From assembly GCF_964355755.1 (NCBI RefSeq), contig NC_092673.1, positions 24,123,001 through 24,187,000 of the forward strand: a DNA stretch of 64,000 nt, written 5' to 3'. The notes below the pieces were generated by a model that had not been told where the DNA came from, made no database searches, and saw nothing but the letters and a program-made list of their open reading frames with translations. This document shows positions 38,601 through 47,770 of the stretch, piece after piece. The stretch's first letter is position 1, and every line of letters begins with the position of its first letter. The DNA comes from Antedon mediterranea. Lineage: Eukaryota; Echinodermata; Crinoidea; Comatulida; Antedonidae. Made by a program: the position numbers and the translations under genes.

Positions 38601-41600
38601 TAATTCGGGCCTACAGTAAATAAGGTGGCTTAAATTATTAGATGATAAAAAAACCAACCTGTAAATAATATGCATTTTCCTTTGAAGAGTTTGAAGAGGT
38701 AAGAATATTATAAGAACTATACCAAAGCCAAGTAGCGTATACCCCCATGACAATCCAACGTAGTAGATTAAAATAAAAATTGACACAATACAGTTAATTG
38801 GAGCAAGCCACAGATACGGAAATACCGTTGATATCTAGAAGAAAAAAATAAAGTTTATCACTTTTTAAATTAAACATTCCCGATTCTTATAAGTTTCAAA
38901 TTTATCATTAAAAATATACCATTGTGGAAAGTACATTTTTTTTATTATGGATAACTTGCTGAAATGCAATACAGGTTGTTTAGTGGTTTTGTCATGTATT
39001 ATGTGGGCCTATCACTTGAAACGGTTTAGGCTTAGCCTATACTTTGAAAACATACCTTATTGAACTTTTCCGTTTCATCAACAAGGGCGGAGTTCTTCAA
39101 AATAGTTGAGTTGCTTAACTTTAGAATCTTAAGAAAAACGAATACAATTTACGGTTTATTAGTTTTATTATTGGTTCTGAAGATACATTATCTGCAGCGT
39201 ATTAACTGTAGCTTTATGTTTTATCATGACTTCGAGAACTTGTGGTTCAAAACTGTTCTGTTTATACCCTTCATATAAAGATTTAACTAAAATTCAGGTA
39301 ACTGGTTTCTTCGCCTTAAAAAAAACATGTGTATAGGCCTAATTACAATAATATTGTTGTAGGTTGTTGCAACCGACAAGAGCCAATATAAAATGTAGGC
39401 CTACTGGGTCAAAGTGGCCCATTAATTTTTGAATTTGTCCCCTCCAAACTCAATAGTGTCCATACGTTTAGAATTATTTAAATAGCAGAAATACTTTTAA
39501 AATAAAATAATAAAATGAGTTGTGGCATCACCTTTTTGTAAATTAGCGATCTACACGCTACTTGAATTTTCCTTCCAAAAAGTCGATTGTAAAATACGAA
39601 CGGTTCACGTATTACGTCTGGTACCATGATAGATGTGGCTAGAAAAGCTAAATGCAATAAGGAGGTTCCAGCTGTAGGCGTTTCACCATGCTCAAATAAA
39701 TACACAAACATGGAAAACAATATCGGTTGGCACAGTGTAACCATTTCCTACAATTAAAAAGACAAATAGTAATTTCAGGTGAAATAACGATGGTGAGACC
39801 AGTGGCGTAAGGCAGAGGCCTGAGGCCCCTGGTTTAGGAAGCCCTCCAAGTTCCAACGCTGGAAGCCTCGGGCGTTTTTAGCCTTTTCGGCATATTTTAG
39901 TCCCTAATGCCTATTTTTTCGTAAGAGGTGAATATAAATCTATAGATAGGCCTACGTGATATTTCCATACTATTTAGATAAGGAATGAACAATTATTATA
40001 ATGCACTGGACCATAATGCTATGTGTGGCCAGTAAGTAAGCTTAAAGAATTTATTTAGGATCCATACGAAATGTATTTACAGTTTATAGGATGTCTCTTT
40101 CATGCAAAATACGAAGTTCAAGACTAAAACCATTGATTTAACAATTTTAGTTAGTTTGATGTAAAGACTTCACCAGCATCACAACACCGTGACTCTCATC
40201 GAGTTAGAACATAAATAACTTTCCACTAAAAACTATCGACTGCGGTTATTGATAGAAACTGCAAAAATGTGCAGAAATTGGAAAATTATACTAACCATAA
40301 AAACTCCAAGTACATTAAACCACAGCAATTGAGGAAAGAACGCATGGAATATAGACCGGCGTAGACTGGGGCGTGTTCCTCTGTCCTTTGCCTTCTCTTG
40401 CTCATTATCCCATTCGCTTTATAAACGATTGTAGAAAATTGGATTTACATTATTAGTTGTAGAAGATGCAGTGTCATAATGGCTGTGAGCCTTTACTGGC
40501 TAAACCTAAGGGCTCCGGAGCTTATGGGGGCCCCTGAGCAGTGCCCAGATGAAAAACAGGCAATCAAATATGTCGAAAAAGGCTAAAAACCCGAGGCCTT
40601 CGGCGTTGGATCCTAAACCAGGGGCCTCAGGCCTCTGCGTTACGCCACTGAAGATTAGTAGTAGTGGTTTATGACTAGCTGGGTTACGTATGTCGTATTC
40701 GTCCTTTCTGCAAATAACAACTCTTTGCATGCTTTTTTCATTAGGTTTACTATGATACCCTTTGTCTTAATCAGTGTCAAGATGATTTCTGCCTCTAAGG
40801 TAAGGATTTGGAGTTATGCTTTACGGTTAGGCCGATTTGACCCAAAGAATAAACAATCTGAAATGTGAATATACCTTTCTAATTCGTGTACAAGACATTC
40901 CGACGATACGTCTGATGGAACATTGTCCAGGTGATCCTGTGTCAATGTTTCATTAGATCCAGTTAGAAACAAGTGTAAACACCATCTTCACAAGAGCAGA
41001 CAACACAAAGTCACGTGAAATTAATGTCATGTATGAAATTAATAAAAGAGGAAAAATAAAAGTGGGTAAATCATACAAAAAAAATGCAATGCTCCTTGTG
41101 TGTGTTTTTTATGGTGAACAAACTATTAGATAACATTATACAGTTGCATGCATTCTGACTTGTGTAGGACAGGTGTAGTATTTCAATAACAATGGATATG
41201 GGACTATTATATATAATAGTTTTATCCTCGGAATTTTTAAAGGTTTTGATAAAATGTATGTGTATAATTCCAGATTTATTCTATTATTTGATATAACAAC
41301 AGCGAAGTTCCAGTTTAACAATCAACTTAAAAAAAGCTATTTATGGGGTACTTCATTAAAGCGTGTAATGAAAATAGGCCTAAGTATGGCTTAAGCGCTT
41401 GAAGACGAAATAAATTTATATCGTGTCCTATTAACCCCTCTCCTCGGCCCACAAATCTCTTTCTGCCTTTAAATACCGACAAAGGTAACATTTGTACTAA
41501 ATATTCATCTGGATTGTAATGTTCTATATTTCAAAGGTAGCTTTTGATTTTACGTTATACCTTAGCCTTAGCTCATTTACAATACTTCTTCTTCTTCTTC

Positions 41601-41940
41601 CCTAGACTCCTGGTCAAGGGCATTTATTTGTACAGCACATAGACCAGCGGCCCGAAGTACATGTAGGCCTATATATTATTTACAAAAATTGATTGATACT
41701 GAAAAATTTCCTAGAATTAAAAGGGCTGTATAAATAGTGTTTGATAGGCCTTTCAAACAAGGGAGTGTGAAGGAATGGTTAATGTAGGTTTAATTGACTA
41801 CTATTAATCTAGTATGATTATTGTTGTTTCACACGCACGTCCTGACCCCACCCACCTTTACCTACTTACCCAAAAGTTATTTTCAGCAAAGCGTTTGCTT
41901 TCTCTAGTCGGCTTGGCTTTAACGTCAAATTACATTCCAT
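26148..41940 (-). CDS. ABC transporter subfamily C (ABCC4/MRP4-like), complete, 27 coding exons, degenerate NBDs
   Basis: Membrane transporter of the short ABCC type (TMD1-NBD1-TMD2-NBD2, no TMD0). Exons, minus: 41940-41870, 40985-40875, 40416-40296, 39747-39532, 39127-39056, 38834-38659, 38326-38201, 37742-37493, 36829-36710, 36269-36180, 35568-35377, 35042-34867, 34245-34149, 33740-33639, 33294-33214, 33073-32948, 32236-32138, 31727-31520, 30431-30201, 30101-29871, 29395-29295, 28988-28794, 28297-28142, 27955-27866, 27285-27113, 26747-26642, 26303-26148. Total 3,873 nt, 1,290 residues plus TAA (human ABCC4 1,325); all GT-AG, phases consistent. Start: first ATG after an in-frame stop. NBD1: Walker A GASGSGK (445-451), Q-loop [12 protein letters not shown], Walker B IYLLDDP; signature LSGGQ is LAIDQ (533-537) and the H-loop His is Ser590. 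NBD2: Walker [10 protein letters not shown] (1069-1077), intact FSVGQRQ; Q-loop Gln is Lys1116, Walker B Asp is Glu1195 (Glu1196 kept), H-loop His is Asn1227. The reading frame is unbroken, so not an obvious pseudogene. Substrate unknown. Confidence 0.93.
28394..28603. mobile_element. palindromic MITE in ABCC intron
   Basis: Left arm GCCCAAATCAGACAGCGTCG TACGACGGGGCCCGACGA matches the complement of the right arm ending GATGCTGTCTGAGTTGGCC (about 35 bp, few mismatches). The GC-rich interior carries further CGTCGGG words. Lies between NBD2 exons 22 and 23. Confidence 0.8.
29553..29657. repeat. long inverted repeat (hairpin)
   Basis: TTCGCTCCTCACCCCGACAC then AGGTTTGTTGGTTTCTA pairs with TAGAAACCAACAAACCT then ATGCCGGGGTGAGGAGCGAA. 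The arms are about 40 bp around a 25-bp loop. In the ABCC intron between exons 20 and 21, directly beside the family B copy. Confidence 0.8.
29670..29830. repeat. hairpin MITE, family B (copy 1)
   Basis: TAAAGCTTGTTTCCTACTAG GACG at the left and CGTCCTAGTGGGAACCAAGC TTAA at the right form a near-palindrome. Inner words are ACCAATCATAAGCG and CGCTTGTGATTGGTCAA. Related copies occur at 34281, 38055, 48897 and 57970. Confidence 0.85.
30852..31505. repeat. composite repeat with (TG)n tract and tRNA-Glu-like segment
   Basis: Opens with ATTACCTCCGCCAAGGAGG TTATG, then a 110-bp TG-rich microsatellite. Two diverged copies of a GGCCACAGTTTTTATCCGAT / GACCACAGTTTTGATCTGAT segment of about 125 bp follow. 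Next are poly(A) runs, a minus-strand tRNA-Glu-like stretch (about 31367-31290; A-box TGGTGTAATGGTTA, loop CTCTCAC, B-box GGTTCAAGTCC) with a broken anticodon stem, and the end GGCGGAGGTTTGTACTCTCG. In the ABCC intron between exons 18 and 19. Confidence 0.6.
32679..32815. repeat. hairpin MITE, family A (copy 7)
   Basis: Family words AATGTGATGTGCCCAAATATGG, ATATAACATCATCATGTCC and CACATAAACTTTGATAATGT with AGAGCTTTA at the right. The left end is eroded. In an ABCC intron. Confidence 0.75.
34281..34448. repeat. hairpin MITE, family B (copy 2)
   Basis: Complete: TAAAGCTTGGTTTCCACCAG and complementary CCTAGTGGGAATCAAGCTTTA, with the central CGCTTGTCATTGGTCA palindrome. In the ABCC intron just upstream of exon 13. 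Confidence 0.85.
35493..35866 (-). repeat. tandem duplication of the 5' part of ABCC exon 11 with its intron flank
   Basis: Two adjacent copies, 35493-35705 and 35706-35866. Each contains the acceptor and start of the NBD1 exon (TAF-MALLQE, then QGTIA) plus the flanking GTACCGAATA, CTTAAAGGGTAAATAGAC and AACTAGCTCGCCGTC. The transcript-proximal copy (35706-35866) keeps the acceptor and reads [19 protein letters not shown]. It then runs into unrelated sequence, having lost the Q-loop half and eight internal codons, so it is a dead partial exon. The functional copy is exon 11, 35568-35377. Confidence 0.8.
35641..35674 (+). repeat. (TA)n microsatellite
   Basis: About 17 TA dinucleotides between the two exon 11 copies. 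Confidence 0.95.
35950..36067. repeat. hairpin MITE, family A (copy 8)
   Basis: GTGTGATGTGCCCAAATATGG, ATATGACATCTTCATGTTC and AAGTTTGATAGTGTAGACAG AGCTTA. The left terminus is truncated. In the ABCC intron between exons 10 and 11. Confidence 0.75.
36545..36584. repeat. perfect 40-bp palindrome
   Basis: ATGCATGGAGGTATAAAAAT followed directly by its exact reverse complement, no loop. It sits between weaker inverted flanks (ACGAGCCAGG / CCTAGCTCGT), so it may be the centre of a MITE. In the ABCC intron between exons 9 and 10. Confidence 0.9.
36925..36990 (-). repeat. SINE fragment
   Basis: The minus strand contains GGGGGGTTATCCCAGTGGAT GTACTGGTCCA, similar to the GGGGGTTACCCCGGTGAACTGG segment of the SINE at 53764-54117. 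Confidence 0.35.
37017..37205. mobile_element. hAT-like MITE, family C (copy 1)
   Basis: TAGTCTGGATTCCAGACGGAG at the left and CAGACTTGGAGCAAGTCTA at the right. The flanks ACTATCCG and ACTTTCCG match at 7 of 8 bases. Inner words CATATGACGTTTCATACATA and TACTACTTGAGCTTGGATAC are shared with the other copies. In the ABCC intron between exons 8 and 9. Confidence 0.8.
38055..38173. repeat. hairpin MITE, family B (copy 3, left end lost)
   Basis: ACCAATCACAAGC...CGCTTGTGATTGGTTAAA...GCGTTGCGCTTACCTCCTAG TGGGAGCCTAGCTTAA. The left TAAAGCTTGG end is missing. Confidence 0.7.
38467..38550. repeat. MITE, family E (copy 2)
   Basis: TAGTAGAACCCATATTAAGTGGACATCC at the left, AAAAAGTGTCCCTGAATAAGGG in the middle. 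The right end (GTGCAGTAG) is decayed. Confidence 0.5.
39800..39910. mobile_element. hAT-like MITE, family D (copy 2, truncated)
   Basis: CAGTGGCGTAAGGCAGAGGCCTGAG start, CCCTCCAAGTTCCAACGCTGG body. Lost after TATTTTAGTCCCTAATGCC. Confidence 0.7.
40469..40650. mobile_element. hAT-like MITE, family D (copy 3)
   Basis: CAGTGTCATAATGGCTGTGAG at the left and GGCCTCTGCGTTACGCCACTG at the right, in the opposite orientation to copy 1. No clean target duplication remains. Between ABCC exons 2 and 3. Confidence 0.75.
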
Positions 41941-42460
41941 ACTGCGGCTTACAGGAGTGTCACGTCGAAGACATTACTAGATGTCCCTAATGTGTTTTGC
42001 ATATATCAATTATTTTGCACATAAATCTGTAACAATAAAAATGCACCGTTAAATAAAATATAAAGTATTCTAAACACTCATCGTATAGTTATATAATAGT
42101 TTTTTTCTTATAATAGGCTTACCATAGTTTTCTGTTCTTGTTGAAATTGTTGAGGTAGACAACTGAAATACCAATACTAAATAAAATGACACAATTACAA
42201 GTGTAATCAAGCGATAAGTTTAACTGTACTGTATATCATGCAAACTATAATAGCAATTGCTTGGAGTAGATTATATTTAAAAGCCTACCATGGTTCTTCT
42301 TTTGTTGCGTGCTGTATTTTTAAACAAAAGTCAAAAGTTGCCCAGTGGACCGATACAGTAAAATCATTGATGCGGTCACTTTAATTGTAAGAAAAATAGT
42401 TTAAGTCTCTATTTTTAGTTGAGGGCGTACTGTTCGACCATCACATATATAAATATATAT
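41941..42460. other. ABCC upstream sequence
   Basis: Should hold the ABCC 5' UTR and promoter. An in-frame stop occurs shortly upstream of the start codon. No TATA box or clear first exon was identified. Confidence 0.3.
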
Positions 42461-42705
42461 AAAATAGAAATAAGTGACTGAATTTTAATATCCTTTCGTA
42501 TTTTAATACACTTTGCTCAATTGAACCCTATTTGGAGCCAGGGGAGCACAGTGATATAAAATAGAAATAAGTCACTGAATTTTAATATCTTTTCGTATGT
42601 TAATACACTGTGCTCAAGTGGACCCAACTTGGAGCCAGTGGAGCACAGTGATAAAAAATAGAAATAAGTGACTGAATTTTAATATCTTTTCGTATTAAAG
42701 CATAT
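42461..42705 (+). repeat. 97-bp tandem repeat, left array (about 2.5 copies)
   Basis: AAAATAGAAATAAGTGACTG recurs at 42461, 42558 and 42655. Each copy contains TTTTAATATCTTTTCGTAT, CACTGTGCTCAAGTGGACCC and GGAGCCAGTGGAGCACAGTG. The same unit in reverse orientation forms the array at 45570-45843. Confidence 0.85.
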
Positions 42706-42779
42706 TTGAATACCTACCGGTATGGTACCATACATGTTCGACAATACAGTGTCACATATCTCTATTAAAAAAAAAACAA

Positions 42780-42862
42780 TATTTAAAAAAAAAGATCCGT
42801 CGAGGTTCGAACCCCAGCCGATAGCACTCAAAACTGAGCATTACCCGTTACGCCACCAAGTT
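42780..42862 (-). repeat. degenerate tRNA-like sequence
   Basis: The minus strand shows TGGTGGCGTAACGGGTAATG (A-box-like) and GGGGTTCGAACCTC (B-box) about 35 bp apart, with a weak anticodon arm. A second B-box stretch (GGGGTTCGAACCTCTACGG) lies at about 44498-44514 in a similar poly(A)/ACAATATT context. These are probably pieces of one repeat. Confidence 0.4.
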
Positions 42863-42957
42863 CATGACTAAAAAGCTGATAATAGTCTATTTATACGTGT
42901 ATTACGTAATTGATCATTACGTCATAAATATCCTATTAACCTTGCTAAAACCAAAAT

Positions 42958-43030
42958 GATCAGTTAGCTCAGTCGTCTGAGCGTCGTGTTAACAACACGT
43001 ATGTCGTGGGTTCGATTCCCACGCTGGTCG
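42958..43030 (+). tRNA. tRNA-Val(AAC)-like cloverleaf, probably a SINE head
   Basis: A full 73-nt cloverleaf can be folded. Acceptor stem GATCAGT / GCTGGTC (all seven pairs, two G-U), D-arm GCTC-GAGC, anticodon stem TCGTG/CACGT (one T-T mismatch at the base), loop TTAACAA with anticodon AAC at 42991-42993, variable ATGTC, T-arm GTGGG-TTCGATT-CCCAC. No T-run follows; transcribed-repeat-like sequence continues, so a SINE head is more likely than a cellular gene. Confidence 0.5.
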
Positions 43031-43215
43031 GTGGAATAGAGTTAAGGCTATGCGAGCCACTGTGTTTGGGGTTCACAGATAATACGTCCCCCTTTCCACC
43101 ACACATCATGAGGCGACAACATCAATGCATCTGGTGATGTGGTGGAAACGACCCCAAAAGGCTGTGGCAGGGCCTTAGTCCTGAGGCAGGGAGAGCACAT
43201 TTACCATCTTTTTTC
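42958..43215 (+). repeat. tRNA-derived SINE
   Basis: The tRNA-like head is followed by a non-tRNA body (CACCACACATCATGAGGCGA, ATCTGGTGATGTGGTGG hairpin, CCTTAGTCCTGAGGCAGGGA) ending in a short T-rich tail near 43215. Confidence 0.5.
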
Positions 43216-43254
43216 TTTGGCTCTCGCAAACTGCTTTGGTGGTTTAAATTTTAT

Positions 43255-45560
43255 GTTTAGCGCCCTCAATTTATTTTAATGTAAAAAAAAGAGAATTAAT
43301 TCTCTTCGTTGCATGTTTAGAAGAGAATTAATTTTATCTCATCGTAGTTAGGTATGCCGTGAGTTTGTTATGCAAATGAGTGTGCACATGTGCTGTGGGA
43401 AAGATGGTATTGTTAGTCATTCGTGATCAACACACAACACTGTTCAATTTTTATTTTGTTAATCTTTTACATTAGAATTGTAATTCTACCATTACACATT
43501 ATAGTGTACTTTTAAAAATCCGTTTCATGCAAGATATTGTATTGTAGGCCTACTAATATGTTGTGAATAAAAGTTTATGGTAGAATAAATAAATAAATAT
43601 GTTTTAAGCAGATCTTAGAAATTGAAGCTTAATTATGAAGTCCAGTTTTTTAAAACCCAACCGTAAATTCGCATCTGGATAGTTGAAATTTAACATTATA
43701 ATTATCAAAGGTGATATGATAAATCAATTGTTTTCTAAATCATAGAAATATTAAAATTAGTAAGTAGGCTTTTGTGTGCTAGCTCTGTTTGTATTTCATA
43801 ATTTTGTTTTGTTGAATTACCGTCACGGCCGCGTGCATTGCATGTCTCACACTTGGGAAACAATCACCGTTGTATGACTGGTCCTGAAGACTTTTATATT
43901 TCGTTTCATAATTTCCGGGGACTCAGCTTTCATTCTTAGCTCTGCCCTAACCATGGTGACTTAATATTTAATTTCATATTTCAATATATATTTTGTTTCA
44001 AAATACTATAGGTGTCATTTCTGGGGACCTTGTAGCTATTTTAAACAGTTTGGTAAGCCCTGCGTTGTTATGCAAATGAGTTTGTGCAGGTGTAATGGGG
44101 AAGATGGTATTGTTAGTCCTACGCGGTGAACACGCCACAAAATTAAATTTAAAAGTTAAATTTTGATTTTGTTAATCTTAATTAGAAATTTAAATCATGT
44201 AAAGATACAATTTTCCGGGCGGGAATCTAGAAACTCCCCTCCTTTAGTTTACAAAAGTAATCTTGAAAAGAACCCCATGTGGAAAAGAAGCTTATCCGTT
44301 GAAAAGAAGCCACCGTACCCAAGAGTACTAAAAAATGAGGAACATTCGGGGTTTTATGGTGTCTATTTAATGGAAAAATGAATGCCATACACTTGTGTTT
44401 ATGATTTAAGGTCCACTTGCCTAGGTCTGACATTTTCAACCCTCCAAATATCTCTCTTTCAACAAAAAAAAACAATATTCATAAACAAAAATATCCGTAG
44501 AGGTTCGAACCCCTAGCGAAATGTTCAATTCTGTATAGTAGTTGGAGTGTATGGCCGCACCGTCCCAGAATAAACATGTTTTAAACAGATAGTCTCCGAT
44601 GGTTTTTGTATGGGGTTAATGGAGAGTGAAATAAGATCAAATATAGAAAATTTGCCAAGATGCCGATTTCCAGATCAATTTCGAAGCTAATTCCGCTAGA
44701 CTATAGGCATATACGAAGTCGAGTTTTTAAAGTAGAAAACCCCACCTAAAATGTTGAATCTGGATAGTTGAAATTTTAACATTATCATAATTATCATAGG
44801 TGACTATGTATAATAAGTATAAGTAAGTGCATTTCTGGGCTCTATTTTCATTGCTCTGCCTTAACCATGGATGGGCTAGTAGAGACTTAATATTTAATTT
44901 TATATTTCAATGAATAGGTGCACTTTCCGGGGACAAGGTCATATACTGTCCTGGTGAGTCTTATTTAGTTTGTTTCATTCAAATCATGTAACGCCATTTT
45001 TTCGGGCGGGAACCTACTGTATACAGCTCTTTTTTTCAAAATAGTCTTTGCTCAGCCCCAAGCATGGTGGGGTACTGAAGATTCTTATGCATGAAAACAT
45101 AATAGATGTCTTTTTCGGGTACCTTGTAGCTCTATTTTAAACAGTTTGGTATGTGCGTGCGTTGTTATGCAAATGAGTCTGTGCAGGGGTATTATGGTAA
45201 AGATGGTATGTTAGTCATTCGCGATCAACACGCCAGACTGTTAAATTTTGATGCTGTTAATTATTTACATTAGAAGATTTTTCAAATCATGTAAATAAAA
45301 TATTTTCGGTGCGGGAAGTTAGCAGTTCCCCTCGTTTAGTTTGCAAAAGTAATCTCGAAAAGAACTCCATGTGGAAAAGAAACCCACCCAAGAATATTAT
45401 AAATGAAGAGGTACATAGGCTTCTATTCGAGGTTTTATGGCAGTCTATTTAATGGAAAATAATGCCATGCAACTTTGTTGTTCCACTTGACATTTACAAT
45501 CCTCAAAATATCTCTCTTTCAAAATAAAAGAAAAACAATATTCATTATTTTCCATTAAAA
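43255..45560 (+). repeat. two to three diverged tandem copies of a roughly 1-kb unit
   Basis: Shared ordered blocks: TTGTTATGCAAATGAG...GAAGATGGTAT...TTAGTCATTCG...GATCAACACGCCA at about 43370, 44065 and 45160; ACAAAAGTAATCT.GAAAAGAAC.CCATGTGGAAAAGAA at 44252 and 45341; TCTGGATAGTTGAAATTTAA at 43674 and 44758; CTTAATATTTAATTT.ATATTTCAAT at 43961 and 44887. No coding frame. Lies between the inverted 97-bp arrays. Confidence 0.65.
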
Positions 45561-45569
45561 AAAATTCAC

Positions 45570-45843
45570 TGGCGCCAAATTGGGTCCACTTGAGCACAGT
45601 GTATTAACATACTAAACGATTGAAACTTGAGTGACTTTATTTCTATTTTATATCACTGCTCCCCTGGTACCAAATTGTGTCCACTTGAGCACAGTGTTTT
45701 ATACGAAAAGATATTAAAATTTAGTGACTTTATTTCTATTTTATATCACTGTGATCCACTGGGGCAAAATTGGGTCCACTTGAGCACAGTGTATTAACAT
45801 ACGAAAAGATAAATTTAGTAACTTTATTTCTATTTTATTTTTT
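45570..45843 (-). repeat. about 95-bp tandem repeat, right array (about 3 copies, inverted)
   Basis: GTCCACTTGAGCACAGTGT recurs at about 45584, 45679 and 45774. It is the reverse complement of the left array unit, with AGTGACTTTATTTCTATTTT ATATCACTG between. Confidence 0.85.
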
Positions 45844-45859
45844 TTTATTAAACCTTATT

Positions 45860-46600
45860 TTGTGAGGGTGACCCTAAACAGCATATGCAGACAGTCAAAA
45901 ACATATATGAAAAAACGGATGAACTATGTTCAAAAATATAAAAATATATAATATAATATGTACTTAAATACAAAAATATAGCCTACAATACTATACAAAA
46001 CGTTGAGTTTTTTTCTTTTGGGATTAAATATATTTTTAGAGCAGACTTAAAATTATTTATTGTTACCGCATTTCTTAGTTTGGTGGGTAGCAAATTTAGG
46101 TATGTTAGTGCTCTATAGATGAAGCTGTTCTTAAAAGTTTCAGTTTTAGGGAAAGGGACGACACTTCGGGTACATCGATGATTTGGAATTCTGGCAAGAC
46201 GCAGGGCAAGGTATTCCGGAGCAAGACCATTTGCAGACCTGTAGGCAAGGCAGCCCAGTTGTAGATGCATCATGCGATTGTATTGTAGGACTGTATGAAG
46301 ATTTAAGGTGTTGTAAATGTTAGTTCATGGTGTGAGAGGATGAGCTTTAAGGATAATGCGAAGTGCTCTATTTTGAATGGTCTGTATTCGGTCAATATTC
46401 AATCTGATTCCCCAAACACTACATCAATAGTAAATGTGTGGGAGGATTATAGTTTTATAGAGGAGTATGGATGTGTGTTTATTAATGAAATGACCAAACA
46501 CGCGATAAGATGGAGATGGACAAGCTCAGTTTGGAACGGAGTTTATTTACATGAAAAGAAAAAGATAAATTTGAATCAATGTGAATGCCAAGATGTTTCT
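45860..46600 (-). mobile_element. 5'-truncated non-LTR retrotransposon (LINE) fragment
   Basis: The minus strand encodes the end of a LINE reverse-transcriptase ORF: INKHTSILLYKTIILPHIYY, CSVWGIRLN...RIQTIQNRALRIILKA, then LGCLAYRSANGLAPEYL, FIYRALTYLNLLPTKLRN and FKSALKIYLIP. This resembles the C-terminus of CR1/L2/Jockey-type ORF2. Two in-frame stops (after PHIYY and after HPLTP) show it is dead. The last open piece is 45983-46273. It sits between copies of the 97-bp repeat. Confidence 0.75.
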
Positions 46601-46629
46601 GTTTGTCAGTTTGTGATATGGGTATATAC

Positions 46630-46715
46630 AAAACGATATTAAAAGTAGTGCATTTTATTTCTATTTGATATCACTGTGCTACCTTGGTGCTAAATTGAGT
46701 CCACTTGAGCAGTAC
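46630..46715 (-). repeat. 97-bp repeat unit, detached copy
   Basis: AAACGATATTAAAAGTAGTG, TTTATTTCTATTTGATATCACTGTGCT and GAGTCCACTTGAGCA belong to the right array, separated from it by the LINE fragment. Confidence 0.7.
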
Positions 46716-47178
46716 CGTGGTACTATTTCTATTATTGAAGTTAATAAAGGCATAAATGGCGCTCCTTTGAGAAGTAGAGAATGCTCCAGTCGTCAGAATG
46801 ACGCTCTGAATATACCTCCATGAGAGACTAGAACGTTTGTATTGTATTAGGTAGAGAAATTAAACTTTTGATCTCAACACGAAATGTTTGTAATAGTTTT
46901 TTGTATCAGTGTTTGAGCATAATTTGGAAAAGACGATTCTAACTATAATACACAAGATAATAATATAATAATAATACACAAAGAAGACATTACACCTGTT
47001 TGGTTTGTTGTGCATGTAATTATAACAAATAATGAAATCATTCAGCCAACGTGCTAATTCCATAGCAAGCAATAATAACACATTCCCAATGGGACTGTAA
47101 AGTTACCACATCAGTAGAATAGGGTTACCGCACCTGGGAGTATGTACATAATGCGCTTGCATGCATCATTGTGAACTG

Positions 47179-47274
47179 TATATAAATCGACCTATAGGTT
47201 TAGATGCATTCTACCTCCACAACATGTGAGCAGTTTATTCTGAACTGACTGTAAGCAGCTTCCTCAAATCTACG
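47179..47274 (+). promoter_or_regulatory. candidate promoter and non-coding first exon
   Basis: TATATAAA at 47179-47186, a plausible start about 30 bp downstream (near 47210), then a short ORF-less exon ending in CTACG|GTGAGT at 47274, a strong donor. Transcription would run toward the receptor gene at 58.2 kb. It could be a distal alternative first exon or belong to an unknown non-coding RNA. Confidence 0.35.
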
Positions 47275-47721
47275 GTGAGTACCAGTACTTAAGTGTTTGT
47301 TTTTTTAAATTATTGAATAAGAGCGATATTGAGTTTAGACAATTAACAATATAGGCCTGCACGGCTATAGACATGTTTATGATTGCTCACATGAACGTAA
47401 CATAATACGGATGTGTAGACCTGGTGGTACAGATACAGTAGTAGCCACATAGAGATACGTTCGCAACATGCATCCTGATGACGAAAAACTGTGAATTTTC
47501 AATATTACGATCCAAATTCATAAGTGCTGTCGTATTTGTTACCTTAGACAAGTTAAATCGGGATTAGTTTCTTGTATAGAGACTATATAAAATAAATGAG
47601 CGGGTATTATACTTAGTCAACATCGGCGAAAGTTTGAAGTTCACGCGCTCCTCCTCGGAAAAGATACAGTGAACACATCTAGCTCATGCGCACTTTAATG
47701 AACCTAGTACATCTTTCGAGA

Positions 47722-47770
47722 CGAGTAAGGGGTTACCCCGGTGTACTAGTACCTCACAGCCACTGATCAT
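47722..47770 (+). repeat. SINE fragment
   Basis: GAGTAAGGGGTTACCCCGGTGTACTAGTAC matches the body of the SINE at 53764-54117, opposite strand. Confidence 0.4.

Noticed and set aside
45983-46273. Independent 96-codon gene
   Set aside because: It is the end of a LINE reverse-transcriptase frame with in-frame stops just upstream.
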